From contig CAYLNH010000068.1 in the NCBI GenBank assembly GCA_964384625.1, positions 1-27,314 on the forward strand: a stretch of 27,314 nt of DNA. Reading direction: 5' to 3'. This stretch comes from CAYLNH01 sp964384625. GTDB lineage: Bacteria; Verrucomicrobiota; Lentisphaeria; JABSQK01. Positions 1 to 7,471 of the stretch are shown one piece after another; position 1 is the stretch's first letter; the number at the start of each line of letters is the position of its first letter. Under the pieces are notes generated by a model, which worked only from the letters and a program-made list of their open reading frames with translations, ran no database searches and was not told the origin of the DNA. Position numbers and translations under genes: made by a program.

Positions 1-51
1 GTTCAAAAGCTCAACGGCGGGCGTCGAATCCAACTGAATTTTGGCACAATA

Positions 52-276
52 GTGACTACCAAAGAACTTATTGCCGAAGCGACCTCCCTTCCCGTTGAGG
101 ATCGGGCGATTCTTGCTGATTCCATCCTTCGGAGCCTGAATACACCGGAAACGGAAATTGATCAGAAATGGACAGAAGTGGCTCGTAGACGCTTGGCAGA
201 AATCCGTTCGGGCAAGGTTGAGCCGGTTCCCGGCGAGGATGTGTTCGGTCGGATCTGGACACGGCTGGGGGTATGA
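52..276 (+). CDS. Addiction-module antitoxin-like protein (TIGR02574 type)
   Basis: A 74-residue protein starting at GTG 52. The N-terminal half (LIAEATSLPVEDRAILADSILRSL) is the helical pattern of the short 'putative addiction module component' family. The C-terminal half is charged, as expected for the part that wraps a RelE/ParE-type toxin. The TGA stop overlaps the ATG of the next gene (ATGA, 273-276), the usual translational coupling of antitoxin to toxin. By family knowledge it would neutralise the downstream toxin and may autoregulate the pair; no DNA-binding motif is obvious. No clear Shine-Dalgarno lies before the GTG, and the window starts only 51 bases upstream, so a slightly longer N-terminus cannot be excluded. 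Family assignment is fairly safe; activity is inferred. Confidence 0.8.
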   Translation: MTTKELIAEATSLPVEDRAILADSILRSLNTPETEIDQKWTEVARRRLAEIRSGKVEPVPGEDVFGRIWTRLGV

Positions 277-566
277 ACTATTTCTTCCATCCGGAAGCCG
301 AAGCTGAATTCGTTGCCTCGATCGAGCACTACGAAGAATGTGAACCGGGCTTGGGGGTCGACTTCGCTGTAGAAGTCCATTCGACCATTTCCAGGATTGT
401 GCAGCACAGCCAGGCTTGGCCGATCCTGAAAGACGAGCTGCGTCGCTGCCAAACCAGCCGTTTCCCATACGGCGTGATCTATTCCGTCCAAGACGATGGT
501 CGGATTCTCATTCTGGCGGTCATGCATCTGCACCGGGAACCGGACTACTGGAAGGACCGGAAATAG
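273..566 (+). CDS. RelE/ParE superfamily toxin
   Basis: A 97-residue protein, the usual size for this family. It has the ParE/RelE layout: an N-terminal strand (NYFFHPEAEAEFVASIEHYE), two helices, then a basic beta-sheet core RRCQTSRFPYGVIYSVQDDGRILILAVMHLHREPDYWKDR. The RFPYGVIY strand and the final H-REP-YW-R segment are family hallmarks. ParE members poison DNA gyrase and RelE members cut mRNA on the ribosome; sequence alone does not say which applies here. It is coupled to the antitoxin by a 4-base ATGA overlap. The pair sits at the edge of an AT-richer accessory stretch, which fits mobile or island DNA. The frame is intact, so this is probably a functional module. Confidence 0.87.
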   Translation: MNYFFHPEAEAEFVASIEHYEECEPGLGVDFAVEVHSTISRIVQHSQAWPILKDELRRCQTSRFPYGVIYSVQDDGRILILAVMHLHREPDYWKDRK

Positions 567-743
567 CTCCATTAATCGCGGGGATCTTAGGAAGCGGCGA
601 GGGACACGGACACAGTGACGTATTCAGTAATTCTTGAACCGCAGGCCTTGGGCTGTCATATCCTGAGAAACCGCTAAAAGTGTCCTGCCACTGCTGAATC
701 ACGGGATACCACTACGATGCTCGCAACGATGACGAAGCCAAAC

Positions 744-821
744 CGGGTAAGTCGGGTAAATCGGGTAAGCCGGGTAAGCCGGGTAAATCGGGTAAGTCGG
801 GTAAGCCGGATAAGCCGGATC
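744..821 (+). repeat. 9-bp tandem repeat, CGGGTAAGY-like, about 8 copies
   Basis: Eight consecutive 9-mers run from 744 to 815: CGGGTAAGT, CGGGTAAAT, CGGGTAAGC twice, CGGGTAAAT, CGGGTAAGT, CGGGTAAGC and CGGATAAGC, followed by a partial CGGATC. Because 9 is a multiple of three, all frames stay open: one plus-strand frame reads VSRVNR-type and the minus strand reads YPAYPTYP-type peptide. That is most simply a property of the repeat. It marks the junction between the toxin-antitoxin region and an AT-richer orphan ORF. Confidence 0.9.
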
Positions 822-884
822 CGGAATCGCCGTCGCCCAGGGCCCCCTGCCGCCGCTCACCGGACACCGGGACGGGATGTTCAA

Positions 885-1463
885 AAATCGCTTTATATAT
901 GGGAAATTTTTACGGACGTAGAATACGGCCCAACATTGTACGCGGGGTATTTTGCGGAGCGGGGGGGGGAAGATCCACTCGGAACGCTTGGTGCGAGCTA
1001 CAATTGGGCCGCGAAAGCGCAGGTTTTTGAAGACTTCCGCAAGCAAGTTACTGGCGGAAAACATATTGATTTTCGCGGAGAGGCCGTTAAGAAATTGGCA
1101 ACGAAATTTGGGAATCTGCCACAGTCGTTGAGCTTGGCTGAGTTTACCATAATGCTGCCATTTGAGGGAGACTGTTCTCGCAAGAGCAGTGAGATCGGCA
1201 AGGAAGGCCTGGAAAGAGGTTATTACTTTGGAGATCTGAAGACACCACTGACGCAGACCAGAGAAAAGGCAACAGAGAATGGATGGGTAATGGGAGCAAT
1301 GGAGCAAGGCTTGAATCTCTGGCTTGTGGAAACTGGTTTTTCTGCTGGGGGAGGAGGATTGAACACGGATATCAATGTTGATCTAGTCCGAGAAGCCCAT
1401 GAAACATTTTTCTTTTTCGCTAGTCGTCGTCAGTCTGCTGTGCCTGCGTGTAACTGCAGATGA
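885..1463 (+). pseudogene. Unrecognised ORF, probably a gene fragment with no proper start
   Basis: An open frame runs from the 9-bp repeat (first ATG at 717) to TGA 1461-1463. The part from about 885 looks protein-like (LYIWEIFTDVEYGPTLYAGYFAERGGEDPLG ... GYYFGDLKTPLTQTREKATENGWVMGAMEQGLNLWLVETGFSAGGGG). The part before it is repeat-derived Arg/Val/Ser sequence and unlikely to be real protein. No start codon with a ribosome binding site is seen. The 3' end overlaps the next gene by 65 bases in another frame and ends in low-quality sequence (ETFFFFASRRQ). I recognise no family. The most likely reading is a 5'-truncated, 3'-frameshifted remnant. Base composition is clearly more AT-rich than the metabolic genes further right. 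Start coordinate is approximate. Confidence 0.4.
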
Positions 1464-2418
1464 TGTCATTTCTGAATACCTTGCGACGGCAAGAGCTGTC
1501 AGTTTGGACAAAGCCCGGTCGGGAGTTCTATCGGTTCCAGCTCAAGAGTATCTCTATTTGGAACGAGTGTCGCCAAATGGGACTTACATTGCGCTGTGTC
1601 AAATCCATAAGGGGGATCGCGCGAAGCATCCGGGAAAGGTCGTCATTCTAAAGACCAGCGATCTCCAGGCAGTACAGAGGTTTTCTGCGCTTAAAGGCCG
1701 AACCTATGTCCTTTTCCCGTCCCAGACTCGGTGGGCACCAGACAGCCGTGCGCTGTGGATCCGAATGAGATATGCGGATATCCCTTACGGCGAATGGATG
1801 GAGTATGATCTCCAGAAGAGCCGCTTCACAGCCGCCTCCCAGAAGCGATTGAAAGAGCTGTTGGCATATAGCAAAGGGACTCGACCAAAGGGCTTCAGAC
1901 TTGATCCTCGGACTTCGCCGATGGCGCCGGTCTGGACAACAACCGGAATTAGGGTGTCTGACCCCAAGAAAAGGCACAAGTTGGATCCTGCATTGGTATG
2001 GAATCCTCCCAATTTTCTTGGCGAGTCCCGGCAGAGCTTTTACATCGGTGAAACCTTAGTCAAAGTGCTGGTCGAACATGCTCCCGGTCACAAACTTGAA
2101 ACCGGCGAAACGGCGTTTGGCCTGTTTGTGTTTCGAACTGGCCGCAAGGTTAGAAAGCGAGGCATCCTCAATGTCGTGACTCACCCACCAGTACTTACGA
2201 AGACCCTGAGTAGCGCTTCTCCTTTCATGCCAAGTAACGGCCTCCTGCTCCGCAAGCAAGGACAACTCGTGCTCTATCGCAATCTGGGTGGGGCAGAGCC
2301 GCTTGAACGCATAGATCTGAAAGGATACGACTACCTCAAGATGTTCAGCTTGGGTAACCAGCTAATTCTCAAGATGGCGAAGGGCGACAAAACGATAGCG
2401 TATCTGGCCTTCCCATAA
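1399..2418 (+). CDS. Hypothetical secreted protein, possible beta-propeller
   Basis: A 339-residue protein beginning MKHFSFSLVVVSLLCLRVTADD, a good Sec signal peptide with cleavage likely near residue 20. The mature part has repeated strand-rich segments (YLYLERVSPNGTYIALCQI, PSQTRWAPDSRALWIRMRY, GQLVLYRNLGG) in the style of WD40/TolB-like propeller blades ('SPNG...', 'APDSRALWI'), but I cannot assign a family. The ATG at 1399 lies inside the tail of the preceding ORF; GAGAAG just upstream is a weak ribosome binding site. It is intact, and it shares the lower GC of its surroundings, consistent with an accessory region. Function unknown. Confidence 0.65.
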   Translation: MKHFSFSLVVVSLLCLRVTADDVISEYLATARAVSLDKARSGVLSVPAQEYLYLERVSPNGTYIALCQIHKGDRAKHPGKVVILKTSDLQAVQRFSALKGRTYVLFPSQTRWAPDSRALWIRMRYADIPYGEWMEYDLQKSRFTAASQKRLKELLAYSKGTRPKGFRLDPRTSPMAPVWTTTGIRVSDPKKRHKLDPALVWNPPNFLGESRQSFYIGETLVKVLVEHAPGHKLETGETAFGLFVFRTGRKVRKRGILNVVTHPPVLTKTLSSASPFMPSNGLLLRKQGQLVLYRNLGGAEPLERIDLKGYDYLKMFSLGNQLILKMAKGDKTIAYLAFP

Positions 2419-2573
2419 ATCCATGCCGTTTCCTTAACATCGAGCTGCTCAAGCGCCAATTGCCGGGGCCCGGAATTTTATGCCCTCTTAGTAAGCGATC
2501 AGCCTGTCATATAAATGATTCCAAATCAAAATAGTAGCGGCAGATTTGGCACAAAGTGTACAACTTTGACTTC

Positions 2574-2680
2574 TAAATCGTTCCAGGAGGTCCTATCATC
2601 AGAATATTGTGCCCGCCGGCAGCAGCCACTTCCATGGCGCGCTTAACCATCTCCTGGCCTTTGACGTCGGCGAAATCCCT
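2574..2680 (-). pseudogene. Remnant of comM/yifB Mg-chelatase-like AAA ATPase
   Basis: On the minus strand, 2680 down to 2574 reads RDFADVKGQEMVKRAMEVAA then AGGHNILMIGPPGTI and a TAG stop. This is the start of the ATPase core of ComM/YifB proteins, where family members read DFADVKGQ...A..AL.VAAAGGHN.L.IGPPG.GKT. The frame stops immediately after GPPGT, so the lysine and threonine of Walker A and the rest of the roughly 500-residue protein are missing. Upstream the same frame closes at a TGA (2728-2726) with no recognisable YifB sequence before it. About 35 codons survive, flanked by unrelated AT-rich DNA. It lies in the 433-base interval 2419-2851, in which I see nothing else. Confidence 0.75.
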
Positions 2681-2851
2681 GCGACCACGCTGCGTGGACG
2701 TTGCATTGGAAGTCGCTTCGAGTCGTCAGGACCTGCTTTCGAACGGCACTTCCTTTCCGATTACCATCTTACGGGCTCCATTTCCCGCACGAAACTTGAA
2801 ATCGCCATCCGGACATTGTATTGAAAAGGGGTAGTTGGATTAGGGCTGATC

Positions 2852-3706
2852 ATGATTACCTTGGACAAGTTGACGCGGATTGAGTTGGAAGAAGCTACCG
2901 ACTTCCTGCTGCGCGAGTTCACCTTCATTAACACCGTCGACATCACGATCCAGCTGGGTTCGGGCCAGCGTCCGGAGCACCTGCTGGATGAGGAATGGGG
3001 CCGCTGTTCCCTGCAGAAGATGCCGGGACTGCCGGCGGAGGCCTCGGTCGCCAAGCACAATCTCGAAGCGTTCTGGGGGCTGGTCGGCAATGTCAAAGTA
3101 CTGGTCTACGCCGGGCGCTATCACTTCTACGAGGGCTACGGCCGTCTGCCATGCATCCTGCCCATCTGGGCGGCGGCGGAGTGCGGCTGCCGGAGCTTTC
3201 TGCTCAGCAACGCCGCCGGCGGCATTGCCGACGGCCTGAACCCGGGCACGTTCATGCTTTTCCGCGATCACATCAACAACCTCGGCATCTCCCCGCTGGC
3301 GGGCCACCAGCACCTGCTGGAATCGCCGTATGTGGATATGTCCAGCGTCTACCATCCGGAGCTGCGGCAGGCGTTGCGGGATTCGGCGGCGGCACTGGAA
3401 CTGCCGCTGCAGGACGGCGTGTACATGGCGAATTGCGGGCCGCAGTTCGAAACTCCGGCGGAAGTCGAATTGGCCCGCCGCATGGGCGCCGACGCCGTCG
3501 GCATGAGCACCGTGCTTGAGGCGTGTGTGGCGTACGCTCTCGGCGCGCGCGTCGTGGCACTCTCCATGATCACCAACCGGGCCTGCGGCCTGGCCAAGGT
3601 GCCGATCTCCCATGAAGACGCGATCTGTGTGGGTGGAGACCGCGGGCCGGCGCTGGTGGAACTGATTCGCCACTGGCTGCACAACGCGGGCGGCGAGCTT
3701 CTGTAG
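2852..3706 (+). CDS. punA: Purine nucleoside phosphorylase (trimeric PNP/MTAP family)
   Basis: A 284-residue protein of normal family length. It catalyses phosphorolysis of purine (deoxy)nucleosides to free base and (deoxy)ribose-1-phosphate in the cytoplasm. Hallmarks in order: phosphate-binding loop GSG (36-38); GRYHFYEGY with His91, matching human PNP His86; SNAAGGI; GPQFETPAE (196-204) with the purine-site Phe199 and Glu200; VGMSTV; and MITNRACG with Asn242, matching human Asn243. The Glu/Asn pair is what 6-oxopurine-specific PNPs carry, so inosine/guanosine activity is likely. It stands alone: AT-rich debris upstream, and downstream a repeat array starting 24 bases past the stop. No strong Shine-Dalgarno precedes ATG 2852, but MITLDKL is a sensible start. 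Confidence 0.93.
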   Translation: MITLDKLTRIELEEATDFLLREFTFINTVDITIQLGSGQRPEHLLDEEWGRCSLQKMPGLPAEASVAKHNLEAFWGLVGNVKVLVYAGRYHFYEGYGRLPCILPIWAAAECGCRSFLLSNAAGGIADGLNPGTFMLFRDHINNLGISPLAGHQHLLESPYVDMSSVYHPELRQALRDSAAALELPLQDGVYMANCGPQFETPAEVELARRMGADAVGMSTVLEACVAYALGARVVALSMITNRACGLAKVPISHEDAICVGGDRGPALVELIRHWLHNAGGELL

Positions 3707-3730
3707 CCAGCGTGCGCAGCAGGCAACAGC

Positions 3731-4196
3731 GCAGCGCCCCACCTCCTCATCCTCCAGCGCGTCAGCGCTCATCCTCCAGCGCGTCAGCGCTCGTCTTCCA
3801 GCGCGTCAGCGCTGAATAGTGGGGTCAAGGGGGCCACGGCCTCCTTGCGGGGTTTGGGGCAGCGCCCCACCTCCTCATCCTCCAGCGCGTCAGCGCTCAT
3901 CCTCCAGCGCGTCAGCGCTCGTCTTCCAGCGCGTCAGCGCTGAATAGTGGGGTCAAGGGGGCCACGGCCTCCTTGCGGGGTTTGGGGCAGCGCCCCACCT
4001 CCTCATCCTCCAGCGCGTCAGCGCTCATCCTCCAGCGCGTCAGCGCTCGTCTTCCAGCGCGTCAGCGCTCATCCTCCAGCGCGTCAGCGCTGAATAGTGG
4101 GGTCAAGGGGGCCACCGCCTCCTTGCGGGGTTTGGGGCAGCGCCCCACCTCCTCATCTTCCAGCGCGTCAGCGCTCATCTTCCAGCGCGTCAGCGC
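3731..4196 (+). repeat. Nested tandem repeat: 128-bp unit containing 22-bp hairpin sub-repeats
   Basis: A unit beginning GCAGCGCCCCACCTCCTC starts at 3731, 3859, 3987 and 4137, giving periods of 128, 128 and 150. The third unit has one extra 22-bp sub-repeat. The sub-repeat is CATCCTCC + AGCGCGTCAGCGCT, which can form a small hairpin (AGCGC-GTCA-GCGCT). It occurs 3, 3, 4 and 2 times in successive units, alternating CATCCTCC and CGTCTTCC lead-ins. Between sub-repeat blocks lies a conserved GAATAGTGGGGTCAAGG...TTGCGGGGTTTGGG linker. The last unit is truncated near 4196. The minus strand stays open across it (SADALEDE peptides), but this follows from the repeat. It occupies most of the 704-base gap between the PNP and SGNH genes. 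Confidence 0.92.
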
Positions 4197-4341
4197 AATC
4201 CCCGGGCGCCCCAGGAGAAGGCGCGAGCGCAAACACCCGCGCTGAGCCAGCCCTATCGCTGCCCAAGCCGGACTCGGAACCGGCGCCGAGGGAAGACCAA
4301 CGCTTTTCCTCGAGGACGCGTGCACCGACTTTTTTGAATCA

Positions 4342-4370
4342 TTGCGGGCGCTCGCCGCATTTAATACTAT
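4342..4370 (+). promoter_or_regulatory. Probable sigma-70-type promoter for the SGNH hydrolase
   Basis: TTGCGG (4342-4347) and TACTAT (4365-4370) are separated by 17 bases and lie about 40 bases before the GTG start at 4411. The surrounding TTTAATACTATG is AT-rich against a GC-rich background. If correct it excludes a start at 4342. Confidence 0.45.
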
Positions 4371-4410
4371 GTGGAGGACTGACGTCAGGGTACTTGGAAG
4401 GAGTGCCCTT

Positions 4411-5379
4411 GTGAAAACACATAAGAAACGCCTTCGGCCACTGGTCGTCCTCGTTGCCGTCATGATAGTCGTGAGCACCGTGGTTGCCTATTGGTACATG
4501 GTCTGGCACCGACCGTACGCCATCGGTTCGGGCCCCGCCGGGCCGGCGGTACCGGCAGCGGCCTTCACCGGACCATGGACGACGCGGCCGGTGCACTTCG
4601 TCGGCCTGGGCGACAGCATCACAGCTGGATTCGGCGCCCGCCCGGAGCATGGTTACTTCGCCCGTCTGCGGCGGAATCCGGCCGACGAGTATGAGGATAT
4701 GCAGGGCAAATGCCTGGAGCGCGTCTTCCCGAAACTGACGGTCCAGAACATCTCCCTGTCCGGCAGCACCAGCCTGCACGCGGAAACGCATCAGCTTCCG
4801 CGCCTCGACCGGCAGGACAGCAGCACGCTCGGCTGGGTCGTCATCACCACCGGGGGCAACGACATCATCCACAATTACGGCCGCGGCCCGATCCGGGAGG
4901 GCGCCATGTACGGCGCCACCTGGGAGCAGGCCCGACCGTGGATTGCCAACTACGAAGCCCGACTGAACCGGATTCTCGACGCGATCAACGAGAAGTTCCC
5001 CGGCGGTTGTCACGTATTCCTGGCGAATATCTATGATCCCACCGACGGCGTCGGCGACATCGAGAACGCCAACATCATGCTGCCGGCCTGGGAGGACGCC
5101 GAACCGATCCACAGCGCCTATAACGAGGTCATCGCCCGCGTTTCGGCGGCCCGGGAGAACGTTCATCTCGTCGACATCTACAACGTCATGCTGGGCCACG
5201 GCATTCACTGCCGCGACCGGGGGAACGATTACTACAACGCCGACGACCCGGGCTACTGGTACTACAGCAACCTGGAAGATCCGAATCACCGCGGCTACGA
5301 CGCCATCCGACGGGCGTTCCTGTTGGAGATGGTGCGCGTCGCGCAGGACACGGCGGGGCTCAACGACGGTACGTTCTGA
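4411..5379 (+). CDS. Membrane-anchored SGNH/GDSL-family hydrolase
   Basis: A 322-residue protein from GTG 4411, chosen because GGAAGGAG (4396-4403) lies 7 bases upstream; a longer frame from 4342 would run through a likely promoter. The N-terminus is KTHKKRLRP followed by one hydrophobic segment (LVVLVAVMIVVSTVVAYWYMVW), so it is inner-membrane anchored or an uncleaved signal, with the enzyme outside the cytoplasm. The SGNH blocks are all present: GLGDSIT with nucleophile Ser69, block II Gly in NISLSGST, GGNDI with Asn150, and DPNH with Asp290 and His293. Such enzymes deacylate lipids or sugars; an ester or acetyl-carbohydrate substrate is plausible but not shown. The 3' end overlaps the convergent gene by 20 bases. 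Confidence 0.88.
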   Translation: MKTHKKRLRPLVVLVAVMIVVSTVVAYWYMVWHRPYAIGSGPAGPAVPAAAFTGPWTTRPVHFVGLGDSITAGFGARPEHGYFARLRRNPADEYEDMQGKCLERVFPKLTVQNISLSGSTSLHAETHQLPRLDRQDSSTLGWVVITTGGNDIIHNYGRGPIREGAMYGATWEQARPWIANYEARLNRILDAINEKFPGGCHVFLANIYDPTDGVGDIENANIMLPAWEDAEPIHSAYNEVIARVSAARENVHLVDIYNVMLGHGIHCRDRGNDYYNADDPGYWYYSNLEDPNHRGYDAIRRAFLLEMVRVAQDTAGLNDGTF

Positions 5380-6055
5380 CCCACTCGGCGTGATCGGTCT
5401 CGCTGTACGGCGCCACGGCGAACGGCTCACCCCGTTCCTCGCCGTTCACCATTCGCTGCAGTTGCGGCTGCCCCGAAGGGTTGAGCTTGAACCGGTAGGT
5501 CTCTGTCCGGCCGGCGTACTTGAGGGTCAAATACTCATCCGCCCTGGCATGCAGGCAAGTTGACAGCCCCCGCACCGGCGTCTGTGGAAAGAAGACGAGG
5601 GCATAAATCTGTCCGCCCTCGGGATCCCGCGTCGGCTGGTTGAGATACAGCGTTACCTCGTGCTTGTCCGACTGCACCGTGATGCTGATCCCTTTGGGGT
5701 CGCCGCCAGTCGGGCCGGAGCCGGCGTAGTTGATGTCGGTGATGCGGTATTCCGTGTGCCGGATGCGATCGCCGATCCGCTTATGGCCGTAGACCCGGAA
5801 CTTGTTCTGGGTCGACACGCGGACAACCAGGTCCCAATGGCGTTTGTTCGGCAACCGATGGCGTTCCAGCTCCATGAAGACAATCGGAAACCAGTTCTCC
5901 TGAACGCGATAGAGTTGCACCCAGTTCGCCAGGGGAACATCAGCCGGTACGGGCGCCGCCGGCTCGTCCTCGGCAAAGACCAGCAGGCAGACGCCGAACA
6001 CGATCACAACAGCGGCAGTTGCCGCCAGGTAGATCCTCTTCATCCGCGGGTTCAT
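5360..6055 (-). CDS. Hypothetical secreted/anchored protein
   Basis: A 231-residue protein that I do not recognise. MKRIYLAATAAVVIVFGVCLLVFAEDEPAA is a signal peptide or anchor. The frame begins at ATG 6055 (MNPRM), with an alternative ATG at 6043 giving MKRIYL; neither has a strong ribosome binding site. The exported part is strand-rich (WDLVVRVSTQNKFRVYGHKRI, YRITDINYAGSG, SITVQSDKHEVTLYLNQP, YLTLKYAGRTETYRFKLNPSG), compatible with a beta-sandwich. It is convergent with the SGNH hydrolase, and the two 3' ends overlap by 20 bases (5360-5379), so neither has room for a private terminator. Nothing suggests a specific function. Confidence 0.7.
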   Translation of the reverse strand: MNPRMKRIYLAATAAVVIVFGVCLLVFAEDEPAAPVPADVPLANWVQLYRVQENWFPIVFMELERHRLPNKRHWDLVVRVSTQNKFRVYGHKRIGDRIRHTEYRITDINYAGSGPTGGDPKGISITVQSDKHEVTLYLNQPTRDPEGGQIYALVFFPQTPVRGLSTCLHARADEYLTLKYAGRTETYRFKLNPSGQPQLQRMVNGEERGEPFAVAPYSETDHAEWVRTYRR

Positions 6056-6349
6056 GCTCTACAATAGTCCGTCCCGGCGCCATGCCTACCGCCGACGCCG
6101 GGTGCACGTCACTTCTGTCGGGGCGAACCCACCGGTGGTCCGGCGCGCGGCGTAACCGCGAAAGCGTCCGCCGGGCGGTCCCAGTCTGCACACCGGCTGT
6201 TTTTGTCGTTACGGGCAATCGATGCACACATCCTGTTCACTCGTTGTCGACTGCTTGATGATTGGTTCGGCGCTGCGGGCAGGCTACTGCATTTGGCATG
6301 GATCTTTCTGCTGCCTCGTGCAACCTGAAACTTGACCTGGAGAGCGACG

Positions 6350-7087
6350 ATGCGTACAATGGCGATCATGGGCAATGACAGTGTGGAATCAGACAATCGC
6401 CGGGGACAGCTTCTCGTTCTGGTGCCGGCGGCCATCCTGCCGTTCCTCGGCAGTTTTCTGTATTTCGTCATCCTGCCTGGGGCACAGGCCTCGCAACTGG
6501 TATACGGCGGGGTGAAGGTATTCACACTGTTGTATCCCTTGTTCGTGTTGTTCGGCATCGAGCGCGTCCGGCCCCGCCTGCAGCGAATCTCCTGGCGTCG
6601 GCATCTGCGCAGTCTGCCGCTGGGCTTGCTCACCGGGCTGGCGATGGTCCTGGCGATGGCCGGCGTGTTCGCGCTGACGCCGGTGGGCGAGATGTTGCTG
6701 GGCAATCGAGCCCAGATTCAGGAGAAGGTTGCCGACCTTGGGATTCTGCCGTGGTACATCCCGTTCAGCTGCTTCATCGTGTTCTTCCACTCGCTGTTGG
6801 AAGAGTACTACTGGCGCTGGTTCGTTTATGGTCGCGCCCGAACCGTATTGCCGCGAGCGTGGGCTCACATTCTGGCCGGGCTGGCCTTCGCTCTGCACCA
6901 CTATGTTGTGCTCTCGCAGTACATGTCTCTGGGGTACGCCCTGTTCATGGGCACCTTCGTCGGCATCGGCGGGATCATCTGGTCCCTGCAGTATGAGCGT
7001 CAGAGGAGCCTGGCCGGCGCCTGGATCTCACACGCCTGTGTCGATGCCTTCATCTTCGCCCTCGGCTATTTCATCCTCTTTCTGTAA
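6350..7087 (+). CDS. CPBP family intramembrane metalloprotease (CAAX/Rce1-like)
   Basis: A 245-residue multi-pass membrane protein from ATG 6350, with GGAG (6339-6342) 7 bases upstream. About seven to eight hydrophobic segments are visible. It carries the three CPBP/Abi motifs: EEYYWR (Glu151, Glu152, Arg156), FALHH (Phe180, His184) and SHACVD (His228, Asp232). These glutamates and histidines form the metal-dependent active site of type II CAAX endopeptidase relatives. Bacterial members are linked to membrane proteolysis or bacteriocin self-immunity; the substrate here is unknown. The TAA stop lies inside a perfect inverted repeat (7083-7106). The 294 bases upstream of the gene show no other feature. 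Confidence 0.9.
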   Translation: MRTMAIMGNDSVESDNRRGQLLVLVPAAILPFLGSFLYFVILPGAQASQLVYGGVKVFTLLYPLFVLFGIERVRPRLQRISWRRHLRSLPLGLLTGLAMVLAMAGVFALTPVGEMLLGNRAQIQEKVADLGILPWYIPFSCFIVFFHSLLEEYYWRWFVYGRARTVLPRAWAHILAGLAFALHHYVVLSQYMSLGYALFMGTFVGIGGIIWSLQYERQRSLAGAWISHACVDAFIFALGYFILFL

Positions 7088-7106
7088 TCCCGCAGACAGG
7101 ATTACA
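7083..7106 (+). repeat. Inverted repeat spanning the CPBP gene stop codon
   Basis: TGTAATCC (7083-7090) and GGATTACA (7099-7106) are perfect complements around an 8-base loop, and the TAA stop (7085-7087) is in the left arm. TAATCCCGCAGACAGGATT closely matches hairpin 2 of the 77-nt element found after the DUF47 gene (TAATCCTGAAGACAGGATT), so it is probably a related fragment. No T-tract follows, so it is not a classical terminator. Confidence 0.75.
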
Positions 7107-7316
7107 TCCAGCCTGATGAATTCATAAACCTTCTACTGCGAGCCGTCATTGCACTCAATCTCAAGGACTCCCAGCCGGCGCCGATCTCGGAGTATGACAA
7201 TACGCCGGCGCCCCGCTTGCAGCGGTAAGTCCATGATCTCATCCCGTGATCCCGTTGTCATATGGGATGGCACTCACGCGGCACACACTGACGACGCTTC
7301 CGCCAAGTCGGATCCA

Positions 7317-7359
7317 GCGGCGCTCTGCCGCCGCACCAGAAGGAATTCCGGCCGCGGAA
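7317..7359 (-). repeat. Partial copy of the 77-nt three-hairpin element (hairpins 2 and 3)
   Basis: On the minus strand this holds TTCCG-CGGC-CGGAA, the conserved linker CCTTCTGGT and GCGGCG...CGCCGC, matching the second half of the element directly after dgt. Hairpin 1 and the stop-codon portion are absent, and the top pair of hairpin 3 is lost. Between it and the full copy lie further GC-rich inverted sequences. The rest of the 7107-7394 interval shows no gene. Confidence 0.75.
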
Positions 7360-7394
7360 GTCCCTGAGAAGTTCCCGCCGCCGCAGCCCCTCCG

Positions 7395-7471
7395 GCGGCG
7401 GGCTGCCGCCGCACCAGAAGGAATTCCGGCCGCGGAATTACTTAGGGAGTGCCGCCGGCGGCACTCCCCTA
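7395..7471 (-). repeat. 77-nt three-hairpin element directly after dgt (includes its TAG stop)
   Basis: Read on the minus strand from 7471: TAG stop, then hairpin 1 with arms 7468-7457 and 7456-7445 (a perfect 24-bp palindrome, GGGAGTGCCGCC and complement), the joint TAAGT, hairpin 2 (AATTCCG, loop CGGC, CGGAATT; 7439-7422), linker CCTTCTGGT, and hairpin 3 (GCGGCGG, loop CAGC, CCGCCGC; 7412-7395). It is exactly as long as the copy after the DUF47 gene at 10552. All stem differences between the two copies are compensatory. No U-run follows, so it is not a standard intrinsic terminator. Confidence 0.88.

Noticed and set aside
717..830. Coding start of a VSRVNR-rich protein
   Set aside because: The peptide is the direct translation of a 9-bp tandem repeat with no ribosome binding site; the frame stays open because 9 is a multiple of three.
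2419..2520. Terminator after the 1399 gene (CCGG-GGC-CCGG then ATTTT)
   Set aside because: A four-base-pair stem followed by a mixed AT stretch is too weak to call.
3731..4196. CRISPR array
   Set aside because: The repeats are regular, but the sequence between them is itself repeated; there are no unique spacers and no cas genes.
4339..5430. Long minus-strand ORF opposite the SGNH hydrolase
   Set aside because: An antisense shadow of a gene with complete SGNH motifs; its translation has no recognisable domain and odd composition.
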